Assembly: GCA_031655335.1 (NCBI GenBank)
Contig: CP134226.1
Coordinates: 558,001-622,000 of the forward strand
DNA from: Thalassospiraceae bacterium LMO-SO8
Lineage (GTDB): Bacteria > Pseudomonadota > Alphaproteobacteria > Rhodospirillales > Casp-alpha2
Direction: 5' to 3'
Length of the DNA: 64,000 nt
Shown: one piece after another, positions 57,618-64,000 of the stretch
How the letters are laid out: each line of letters opens with the position of its first letter
How positions within the stretch are numbered: position 1 is the stretch's first letter
Translations under genes and position numbers: made by a program
Notes under the pieces: model-generated
What the model saw: only the letters and a program-made list of their open reading frames with translations
Told to the model about the DNA's origin: nothing
The model's database searches: none

Positions 57618-58322
57618 TCAGGCGGCGAGCCCGCCCAGGCTTTCGTCGGCGAGGCGGCGGCAATCGGGAATGTCCACGTGACGTCCCTTGAAATGGGCCA
57701 GGCCCTCGTCCTCGATGGCGCGGATAATCCGCGACATGGTTTCCGAGCGCACCCCGATCAGGGACGCGATGTCCTGGCGCGACACGGGCAGTTCCAGATG
57801 CACCTCGCATCCGGCGTCGCGGTCGGCATCGCCGCCCAGCGCGACCAGAAGACGCAGGAAGCGCACCCGGCAGGACGCCGTGACGGTTTCCAGAACCTTG
57901 GTTTCCGCCTCGGCCATGTCCCTGGCCAGATGGTGGAAGAAGGCCATGACCAACGCCGGATTTTCCGCCGTCATGCGGTGCATCGCGGGCGCCGGGACAA
58001 AGCAGATGCGGGTTTCCTTCAAGGCTTCCGCGCCGACGCTGTGGGGCATGCCGGTCAAAAGAGAACGGTAGCCGAAGGTTTCGCCGGGGCGGACCAGACG
58101 CAGCAGCACCGATTCACCGTCCGCGTCGACCTTGCGGATGCCGATCAGGCCCGACGACACGCAATACACGCCGGTCGCCGCGTCGCCTTCGTGATAGATG
58201 GCTTCACCGGCCAGAAAATTCCGCGGGCGGCGGGCGCAATCCATATCGGTGACGCTCGCCCCCTTCAGGACCGACCATTCGGCAGCCTGACGGTGGGCGC
58301 AATTGGCGCACGGCTTTTCCAT
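57618..58322 (-). CDS. FNR-type Crp/Fnr transcriptional regulator
   Basis: ATG 58322, with GGGGAG 5 nt upstream, gives 234 residues starting MEKPCANCAH. The effector domain (AIYHEGDAATGVYCVSSG) is followed by a dimer helix and a winged HTH (LPVSRQDIASLIGVRSETMSRIIRAIEDEGL). Cys-x2-Cys at the N-terminus, a further Cys about 20 residues later and a Cys (ETRICFVPA) aligned with Cys122 of E. coli FNR suggest an oxygen-sensing iron-sulphur cluster. It probably autoregulates, since a perfect FNR box lies 80 bp upstream. Confidence 0.88.
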   Translation of the reverse strand: MEKPCANCAHRQAAEWSVLKGASVTDMDCARRPRNFLAGEAIYHEGDAATGVYCVSSGLIGIRKVDADGESVLLRLVRPGETFGYRSLLTGMPHSVGAEALKETRICFVPAPAMHRMTAENPALVMAFFHHLARDMAEAETKVLETVTASCRVRFLRLLVALGGDADRDAGCEVHLELPVSRQDIASLIGVRSETMSRIIRAIEDEGLAHFKGRHVDIPDCRRLADESLGGLAA

Positions 58323-58401
58323 GATAACTCCCCAAGGTTTGGCATCGGGCCGATGCCGACATTCCGTGGTGGAAGTGTCGCTCATATTCTAATCTCAGCA
58401 A

Positions 58402-58415
58402 TTGATCTGGATCAA
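58402..58415. promoter_or_regulatory. Perfect FNR box (TTGAT-N4-ATCAA)
   Basis: TTGATCTGGATCAA matches the FNR consensus exactly. Its centre is about 86 bp from both the fnr-type ATG (58322, leftward) and the small ORF ATG (58495, rightward), so it can serve both divergent genes. The regulator encoded here is the likely binder. Confidence 0.85.
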
Positions 58416-58494
58416 CACTCCGTCCCGGGCGGCGAGATAACCTTGCCGGGTCCACCTGTCAGGTGTGGACGCCTGTTCTGGGGGAACCGGAGAG

Positions 58495-58701
58495 ATGCCC
58501 AACAGGGCCCGTACCGCAAACTTCGAAGAAACCGTGCGCCGGTTCATCCTGCGCTACGGCGAGGCCGCCCTGACGGAGGCGAACCGCCGCATGCGCGAAC
58601 TGGACGCGGAGGGCGACAGCGACGGCGCGGAAACCTGGCGTCAGGTCGCCGCCGCCATCGCCGCGCAAAGCGCCCCCGCGCGGGGCGGGCGCCTGCACTA
58701 G
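58495..58701 (+). CDS. Small hypothetical protein divergent from FNR-type regulator
   Basis: ATG 58495 has GGAGAG directly upstream. The 68-residue protein begins MPNRARTANFEETVRRFILR and continues with helical GEAALTEANRRMRELDAEGD and WRQVAAAIAAQS. It is soluble, charged and without known motifs. It shares an intergenic region and FNR box with the regulator gene, so it may be oxygen-regulated. Function unknown. Confidence 0.65.
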   Translation: MPNRARTANFEETVRRFILRYGEAALTEANRRMRELDAEGDSDGAETWRQVAAAIAAQSAPARGGRLH

Positions 58702-58705
58702 GCGG

Positions 58706-59050
58706 TCAGCGCGCCGCCGTCACCATGATCTCGACCTGAGTGCCCATTTCAAGCTGCGCGCCGACGCAGGCGCGGGCCGGACGGTTGAGATCGCCCAACC
58801 ATTCCTTCCACACCTCATTCATGGCCGGCTTGCGGCGCAGGTCGTCCAGATAAATCACGGCCGTGAGCAGCTTGGATTTGTCCGTGCCGTAATGGGCCAG
58901 GCAGGCGTCGATCTTGGCCAGCACGTCGCGGGTCTGGCCGGCCACGTCCTTCGACGTGTCGCCGCCCGTCAGTCCGCACAGATAGACGGTGGTGTCCGTC
59001 GCCGTGCCCTGGCTGAGAATTTCGCCCGAGTTCAAATGTTCGATGGTCAT
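58706..59050 (-). CDS. RidA family protein (enamine/imine deaminase type)
   Basis: ATG 59050 has AGGAGA 9 nt upstream; 114 residues. The RidA core is visible as TVYLCGLTGG, LAKIDACLAHYGTDKSKLL and NRPARACVGAQLEMGTQVEIM, with the conserved Arg in the RPARACV position that binds the substrate carboxylate in active RidA. RidA hydrolyses reactive enamines made by PLP enzymes. It is close to leucine-catabolism genes but on the other strand. Confidence 0.9.
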   Translation of the reverse strand: MTIEHLNSGEILSQGTATDTTVYLCGLTGGDTSKDVAGQTRDVLAKIDACLAHYGTDKSKLLTAVIYLDDLRRKPAMNEVWKEWLGDLNRPARACVGAQLEMGTQVEIMVTAAR

Positions 59051-59219
59051 GTGGGATGTCTCCTGCGGTGGTTTGTTTTTATCCCCCATTCTTGGAGCGT
59101 GAGACGCCCCGGGGCAATGGAAATTGCCATGAACCCCCTTCCCTTACGTCAACCCGCAGCCCTTGTGCCCCGCCCCCGGGACCGGGATAATCGCGCCCAG
59201 GTTCTTGGGAGACATCGGA

Positions 59220-60383
59220 ATGTTCACCACCGGGATGACCTTCGCGCTCGGCAACGAGGTCGAGGCCCTGCGCGACACGGTTTTCCGCTTTGCGCAGGAC
59301 CGCATCGCGCCGCGCGCCGCCGAGATCGACGAAACCAACGAATTCCCCCGCGACCTGTGGCCGGAGATGGGCAAGCTGGGCCTGCTCGGCATTACGGCGG
59401 ACGCGGATCACGGCGGGGCCGCCATGGGCTATCTCGCCCATTGCGTGGCGATGGAAGAAATCTCCCGCGCCTCGGCCTCGGTGGCGTTGTCCTACGGCGC
59501 CCATTCCAACCTCTGCGTCAACCAGATCAACCGCAACGGCACGCCCGAGCAAAAGGCGCGCTATCTGCCCAAGCTGATCACCGGCGAACATCTGGGGGCG
59601 CTGGCCATGAGCGAGCCCGGGGCCGGGTCCGACGTGGTCGGCATGAAGCTGAAGGCCGAGCGGCGCAACGACCGCTACATCCTGAACGGCAACAAGATGT
59701 GGATCACCAACGGCCCCCAGGCGGACGTGCTGGTGGTCTACGCCAAGACCCAGCCGGACGCAGGCAGCAAGGGCATCACCGCCTTCCTGGTGGAGAAAGG
59801 CATGGTCGGGTTTTCGACCGCGCAGAAGCTCGACAAGCTGGGCATGCGCGGCTCCGACACCTGCGAGTTGGTGTTCGAAGATTGCGAGATCCCGGCGGAA
59901 AACGTGCTGGGCGAGGTCGATGCGGGCGTGAAGGTGCTGATGTCGGGGCTTGATTACGAGCGCCTGGTGCTGGCCGCCGGGCCCGTCGGCATCATGCAGG
60001 CCTGCCTGGATATCGTCGTGCCCTATGTCCACGACCGAAAACAGTTCGGCCAGGCGATCGGCGAGTTCCAGCTGATGCAGGGCAAGCTGGCCGACATGTA
60101 CACGGACATGAACGCGTCCCGCGCCTATGTCTATGCCGTGGCCCAGGCCGCCGACCGGGGCCGCACCACGCGCAAGGACGCCGCCGGATGCATCCTGTAT
60201 GCCGCCGAGAAGGCGACCCAGGTGGCGTTGCAGGCCGTGCAGGCCCTGGGCGGCATGGGATACATCAACGAAAGCCCCACGGGGCGGCTGCTGCGCGACG
60301 CCAAGCTGTACGAAATCGGCGCCGGCACGTCGGAAATCCGCCGCATGCTGATCGGCCGCGAACTGTTCCAGGAGACGGCGTAA
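59220..60383 (+). CDS. Isovaleryl-CoA dehydrogenase
   Basis: The acyl-CoA dehydrogenase (387 residues) has [19 protein letters not shown] and [17 protein letters not shown] at the flavin domain. The catalytic Glu is seen in [13 protein letters not shown], the position used by isovaleryl-CoA dehydrogenase and not by medium-chain enzymes. The C-terminus has [30 protein letters not shown]. It oxidises isovaleryl-CoA in leucine breakdown. The stop overlaps the next start by one base (TAATG), which confirms the operon. Confidence 0.93.
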   Translation: MFTTGMTFALGNEVEALRDTVFRFAQDRIAPRAAEIDETNEFPRDLWPEMGKLGLLGITADADHGGAAMGYLAHCVAMEEISRASASVALSYGAHSNLCVNQINRNGTPEQKARYLPKLITGEHLGALAMSEPGAGSDVVGMKLKAERRNDRYILNGNKMWITNGPQADVLVVYAKTQPDAGSKGITAFLVEKGMVGFSTAQKLDKLGMRGSDTCELVFEDCEIPAENVLGEVDAGVKVLMSGLDYERLVLAAGPVGIMQACLDIVVPYVHDRKQFGQAIGEFQLMQGKLADMYTDMNASRAYVYAVAQAADRGRTTRKDAAGCILYAAEKATQVALQAVQALGGMGYINESPTGRLLRDAKLYEIGAGTSEIRRMLIGRELFQETA

Positions 60384-61993
60384 TGCCCAAGTTCGAATCC
60401 CAGATCGCCACCAACACCCCGGCGTTCAAGAAGAACAAGGACCGCATGGACGGCTTGGTCGGCGCGCTGAAGGACGCCCGCGCGACCGTCGAAAAAGGCG
60501 GCAGCGATCAGGCCCGCGACCGCCACCTTTCGCGCGGCAAACTGCTGCCCCGCGACCGGGTGAAGGGACTGCTCGACCCGGGCAGCCCGTTCCTCGAGGT
60601 CGGCCAGCTCGCGGCCTGGAACATGTACGACGGCGGCGTGCCGGGGGCCGGCATGATCGCCGGGATCGGCCGCGTGTCGGGCACGGACTGCATGATCGTG
60701 TGCAACGACGCCACGGTGAAGGGTGGAACGTACTACCCCATCACCGTGAAGAAGCACCTCCGGGCCCAGGAAATCGCCATGGAGAACGGCCTGCCCTGTG
60801 TCTATCTGGTCGATTCCGGCGGCGCCAACCTGCCCAATCAGGATCAGGTGTTCCCCGACCGCGACCATTTCGGGCGCATCTTCTTCAACCAGGCCAACAT
60901 GTCGGCGGCCAACATCCCGCAGATCGCCGTGGTCATGGGATCCTGCACGGCGGGCGGCGCTTACGTTCCCGCCATGTGCGACGAAAGCGTCATCGTCAAG
61001 GGCCAGGGCACGATCTTCCTGGGCGGCCCGCCGTTGGTGAAGGCCGCGACGGGCGAGGAAGTGACGGCGGAAGACCTGGGCGGCGCCGATGTTCATTGCC
61101 GCAAGTCGGGCGTCGCCGATCATTACGCCGAAAACGACGGCCATGCGTTGGAGATCGCCCGCGCCGCCGTGTCGCACCTCAACCGCGCCCCCGCCACCCA
61201 CGGCGTGACCCTGGCCGCGCCGGAAGACCCGGCCTACGACCCCGAAGACATCAACGGCATCATCCCGGCCGATCCGCGCCTGCCCTACAACGTGCGCGAG
61301 GTCATCGCGCGGATCGTCGACGGATCGCGGTTCGACGAATTCAAGCGCCTGTACGGCGAAACCGTGGTCTGCGCCTTCGCGCATATCGACGGCGTGCCCG
61401 TGGGCATCGTCGCCAACAACGGCATTCTGTTTTCCGCCTCGGCCCTGAAGGCGACCCATTTCATCGAACTGTGCGACCAGCGGGGCATCCCCCTGGTGTT
61501 CCTGCAAAATATTTCCGGCTTCATCGTCGGCCGCCAGTTCGAGGCCGAAGGCATCACCAAGGACGGCGCCAAGATGGTCACCGCCGTGGCCACGGCGCGG
61601 GTGCCCAAGGTGACGCTGTTCATCGGCGCAAGCTATGGCGGCGGCAACTACGGCATGTGCGGGCGCGCCTATTCGCCCCGCTTCCTGTGGACCTGGCCCA
61701 ATTCGCGCATCGCCGTGATGGGCGGCGAACAGGCGGCGGGCGTGTTGGCGACAGTCAAGCGCGACGGTATCGAGCGCGACGGCGGCGACTGGTCGGCGGA
61801 GGACGAGAAGGCGTTCAAGGCCCCCATCATCGCCCAGTTCAACGAACAGGCCGATCCCCTCTACGCCACCGCGCGGCTATGGGACGATGGTATTATAACT
61901 CCGGCGGAAACCCGCCGGGTGCTGGCCCACTCCCTGAAAATCGCCCTCAACCGCCCGACCCCGCCGGGTGGCTTCGGCATCTTCAGGATGTAG
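60383..61993 (+). CDS. Methylcrotonyl-CoA carboxylase beta subunit (carboxyltransferase)
   Basis: The 536-residue carboxyltransferase has a conserved N-terminus ([21 protein letters not shown]), the crotonase-like core with [19 protein letters not shown] and a C-terminal half with [19 protein letters not shown] and the oxyanion loop region [20 protein letters not shown]. It forms methylcrotonyl-CoA carboxylase with a biotin-bearing alpha subunit. The alpha gene is not adjacent here. Between IVD and HMG-CoA lyase it fits leucine catabolism, which favours MCC over other acyl-CoA carboxylases. Confidence 0.92.
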   Translation: MPKFESQIATNTPAFKKNKDRMDGLVGALKDARATVEKGGSDQARDRHLSRGKLLPRDRVKGLLDPGSPFLEVGQLAAWNMYDGGVPGAGMIAGIGRVSGTDCMIVCNDATVKGGTYYPITVKKHLRAQEIAMENGLPCVYLVDSGGANLPNQDQVFPDRDHFGRIFFNQANMSAANIPQIAVVMGSCTAGGAYVPAMCDESVIVKGQGTIFLGGPPLVKAATGEEVTAEDLGGADVHCRKSGVADHYAENDGHALEIARAAVSHLNRAPATHGVTLAAPEDPAYDPEDINGIIPADPRLPYNVREVIARIVDGSRFDEFKRLYGETVVCAFAHIDGVPVGIVANNGILFSASALKATHFIELCDQRGIPLVFLQNISGFIVGRQFEAEGITKDGAKMVTAVATARVPKVTLFIGASYGGGNYGMCGRAYSPRFLWTWPNSRIAVMGGEQAAGVLATVKRDGIERDGGDWSAEDEKAFKAPIIAQFNEQADPLYATARLWDDGIITPAETRRVLAHSLKIALNRPTPPGGFGIFRM

Positions 61994-62010
61994 GCAGAGG
62001 GATGACCGCC

Positions 62011-62880
62011 ATGGCCGACGCCGTCACCATCTACGAAGTCGGGCCCCGCGACGGCCTGCAAAACGAGAAGCGCCTGATCCCGGCCGCCGACAAGGTACGC
62101 CTGATCGACCTTCTGGCCGAGGCCGGCTTCACCAAGATCGAGGCGACCAGTTTCGTGTCGCCCAAATGGGTGCCGCAGATGGCCGACGCCGCCGAGGTCA
62201 TGGCCGCGATCACCCGCAGGCCCGGGGTGACCTACGCCGCCCTGACCCCCAACATGAAGGGATACGAGGGAGCCCGCGCGGCCAAGGTCGACGAGGTCGC
62301 CGTGTTCGCCGCCGCCTCGGAAGCCTTCAGCCAAAAGAACATCAACTGCTCGATCGACGAAAGCCTGGCGCGCTTCCGGCCCCTGACCGAAGCCGCCCGG
62401 GCCGACGGCATTCCCGTGCGGGGATACGTATCCTGCGTCACCGACTGCCCCTATTCCGGCGCCGTGCCGCCGGAGGCCGCCGCCCGCGTGACCGAGGCGT
62501 TGTTCGCCCTCGGCTGTTATGAGGTCTCCCTCGGTGACAGCATCGGCAAGGCGGCGCCCGAGGCCGTCGCCGCCATGCTGGACGCGGTGCTGAATGTCGC
62601 CGACGCCGCCGACCTGGCGGGCCATTTCCACGACACGGGCGGCCGCGCGCTCGACAACATCGCGGTCAGCCTGGACAAGGGGCTGCGCACCTTCGATTCC
62701 TCCGTCGGCGGCCTGGGCGGCTGCCCCTACGCGCCGGGGGCCAAGGGCAACGTGGCGACGGGCCGCGTGGTCGATTTCCTGGACCGCGCCGGCCATGCCA
62801 CCGGCATCGACCGGGCCGGCCTGGCCGCCGCCGAGGCCTTCGTCGCCGGTCTGGCGCTGGGCGAGACAAATCGCGGGTGA
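62011..62880 (+). CDS. Hydroxymethylglutaryl-CoA lyase
   Basis: The TIM-barrel lyase (289 residues from ATG 62011) has YEVGPRDGLQNEKRLIP, SFVSPKWVPQMADAAEV and the signature GGLGGCPYAPGAKGNVATG with the catalytic Cys. It splits HMG-CoA to acetoacetate and acetyl-CoA, the last step of the leucine pathway. The AGAGGG box 9 nt upstream favours this ATG over one at 62002. It closes the three-gene operon. Confidence 0.93.
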   Translation: MADAVTIYEVGPRDGLQNEKRLIPAADKVRLIDLLAEAGFTKIEATSFVSPKWVPQMADAAEVMAAITRRPGVTYAALTPNMKGYEGARAAKVDEVAVFAAASEAFSQKNINCSIDESLARFRPLTEAARADGIPVRGYVSCVTDCPYSGAVPPEAAARVTEALFALGCYEVSLGDSIGKAAPEAVAAMLDAVLNVADAADLAGHFHDTGGRALDNIAVSLDKGLRTFDSSVGGLGGCPYAPGAKGNVATGRVVDFLDRAGHATGIDRAGLAAAEAFVAGLALGETNRG

Positions 62881-62995
62881 AATTCCCCGGCAAACGGATA
62901 TGCTGGACCTTGGCCGCATCCCGGTATATGCGGTTTATGACATGGTCCGAAACGGACCGCCGACCCGCGCAGAAGAACGCGGGCGCTCTTGATGG

Positions 62996-64000
62996 ATGGC
63001 GCTGTTGAACAACCGCCAACTGATCGCGTTGTACGGTGCGACCCTGGCCGCCGTGTTCGGGCTCGCGTACCTATGGGAATTCAGGGTTGCAGGCGATGCC
63101 GCCGAGACGCTCGCCCAAGGATCACCGCATGTGCAACGGATCGACCGCTGGGAACACGTCCTGACGGCCACCGCCTTCGCCGCCGTCGCCATGCTCGTGC
63201 CGGCCGGGATCATCGGCTGGATTCTCAAGAAACAGAAGGCGGCCGAAGACGCCTACCGCCGCAGCGAAGGCACCTTGCGCGCCTTCATCGACCACGCGCC
63301 GGCGCTGGTCGCGCTCAAGCACGCCGACGGCCGCTACCTTTTGATGAACAAGGAATACACCAACCAGTTGGGCCTGGACCCCGCCAAGGCCGAAGGCCTG
63401 GACGCCAGCAACGTGTTTCCGACCGGCCTTGCCCAGGAATTCCGGGCTCAGGAACGCCGGGCCATCGAAACCCGCCAGGACGTGACCGAGGAACACGTCA
63501 TCCCCCACACGGACGGCGACCATGTGCATCTGTGCACCAAGTTTCCCGTCATGGGGGAAGACGGCACGGTCGTCGGCATCGGCACCTTTTCCACGGACAT
63601 TACGGAGCAGAAGGCCGCAGAACGGCATATCAACGACGCCCTGATGGACGCCGAGCGCGCCAACCGCGCGAAGTCCGAGTTTCTCGCCAACATGAGCCAC
63701 GAACTGCGCACGCCGCTGAATTCGATCATCGGGTTTTCCCAGGTCATGTCCTTGGGCGAGGGCCTGAGGCTGCCCCCCGGCAAACATGTGGAATACGCCC
63801 GCGACATCCAGCGGTCGGCCGAACACCTGTTGCAACTCATCAACGACCTGTTGGACCTGTCCAAGATCGAAGCCGGCCAGATCACCCTGAACGAGGACGA
63901 AATCTATCTGCCGGAAACCCTTGAACAGGCCTGCCACATGCTCGAGACCGAGGCCGAAGCCAAGGCCTTGACCCTGACCTGCGCCTGCGAAGCCGGGACC
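62996..64000 (+). CDS. PAS-domain sensor histidine kinase (3' end outside window)
   Basis: About 335 residues are present. Two membrane segments (about 8-28 and 54-76) enclose a short periplasmic loop. A PAS domain (about 90-210) has FIDHAPALVALKHADGRYLL and GTFSTDITEQK. The HisKA domain follows, with FLANMSHELRTPLNSIIGF and the phosphoacceptor His near residue 235. The HATPase domain is beyond the window end. The start codon at 62996 is chosen for the N-terminal membrane segment and has no strong Shine-Dalgarno box. Confidence 0.88.
   Translation, partial: MALLNNRQLIALYGATLAAVFGLAYLWEFRVAGDAAETLAQGSPHVQRIDRWEHVLTATAFAAVAMLVPAGIIGWILKKQKAAEDAYRRSEGTLRAFIDHAPALVALKHADGRYLLMNKEYTNQLGLDPAKAEGLDASNVFPTGLAQEFRAQERRAIETRQDVTEEHVIPHTDGDHVHLCTKFPVMGEDGTVVGIGTFSTDITEQKAAERHINDALMDAERANRAKSEFLANMSHELRTPLNSIIGFSQVMSLGEGLRLPPGKHVEYARDIQRSAEHLLQLINDLLDLSKIEAGQITLNEDEIYLPETLEQACHMLETEAEAKALTLTCACEAGT

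Noticed and set aside
60700-62880. Long upstream in-frame extension of the HMG-CoA lyase gene
   Set aside because: The frame runs through the carboxyltransferase gene in another reading frame and has an Arg-rich sequence. The start at 62011 with its own ribosome binding site is sufficient.
62944-62958. GGTCCG-AAA-CGGACC hairpin between HMG-CoA lyase and the histidine kinase
   Set aside because: The stem is short (6 bp) and no U-run follows, so a rho-independent terminator is not supported.

Overview
The window looks like a GC-rich alphaproteobacterial chromosome, most likely from the Rhodospirillales or a nearby group. This rests on the L21 protein with a long Ala/Lys tail, the rplU-rpmA pair, the urt-ure gene order, the sigma-54 and FNR sites, and high-GC codon use. 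I could not search databases, so the genus is not assigned.

Layout. (1) 1-0.8 kb: rpmA (cut by the window edge) and rplU. (2) 0.9-2.3 kb: a lone, AT-rich P-loop ATPase gene of foreign composition. (3) 2.66-17.18 kb: an integrative island in the 3' end of a tRNA-Ser(CGA) gene, bounded by a 16-bp direct repeat. It carries a tyrosine integrase, an excisionase-like protein, an HTH replication-type protein, small hypotheticals and a tightly overlapped five-gene defence operon: hsdR, hsdM, hsdS, an ABC/OLD-like ATPase and an HNH nuclease. The last two resemble a Septu (PtuA/PtuB) pair joined to a complete type I restriction-modification system. (4) 17.2-26.4 kb: a membrane-lipid region with a fatty acid desaturase, cyclopropane fatty acid synthase, an MGDG-synthase-like glycosyltransferase, a methyltransferase, a diacylglycerol-kinase-type lipid kinase, a DGD1-like glycosyltransferase, a cNMP-binding/CPBP fusion membrane protein and UDP-glucose 4-epimerase. 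This looks like a bacterial galactolipid (MGDG/DGDG-type) pathway. (5) 26.5-35.3 kb: recQ, a DUF1877 gene joined in frame to a broken HNH gene, a YrdC/Sua5 protein, a GNAT-nitrilase fusion, a polysaccharide deacetylase, a PhnA-like protein, an aminotransferase and a small SET-domain protein.

(6) 35.4-46.4 kb: a urea supercluster on the minus strand, urtABCDE-ureDABC-ureEFG, which imports urea, hydrolyses it and matures the nickel enzyme. It lies behind a near-perfect sigma-54 promoter, so it should be nitrogen-controlled. (7) 46.7-51.3 kb: PEP mutase fused to a nucleotidyltransferase, phosphonopyruvate decarboxylase (phosphonate synthesis) and a BCCT osmolyte transporter. (8) 51.5-58.7 kb: mixed metabolism (O-methyltransferase-like protein, MlrC-type peptidase, an ATP-grasp ligase in an AT-rich patch, an isocitrate/isopropylmalate dehydrogenase family enzyme) and an FNR-type regulator with a perfect FNR box upstream. 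(9) 58.7-64 kb: a RidA protein, leucine catabolism (isovaleryl-CoA dehydrogenase, methylcrotonyl-CoA carboxylase beta subunit, HMG-CoA lyase) and a PAS histidine kinase cut by the window end.

The strongest candidates for something not fully described are the type I RM/Septu-like composite operon with its tailed HsdS, and the galactolipid cluster containing relatives of both plant-type galactolipid synthases. No rRNA genes, CRISPR arrays or insertion sequences were seen.
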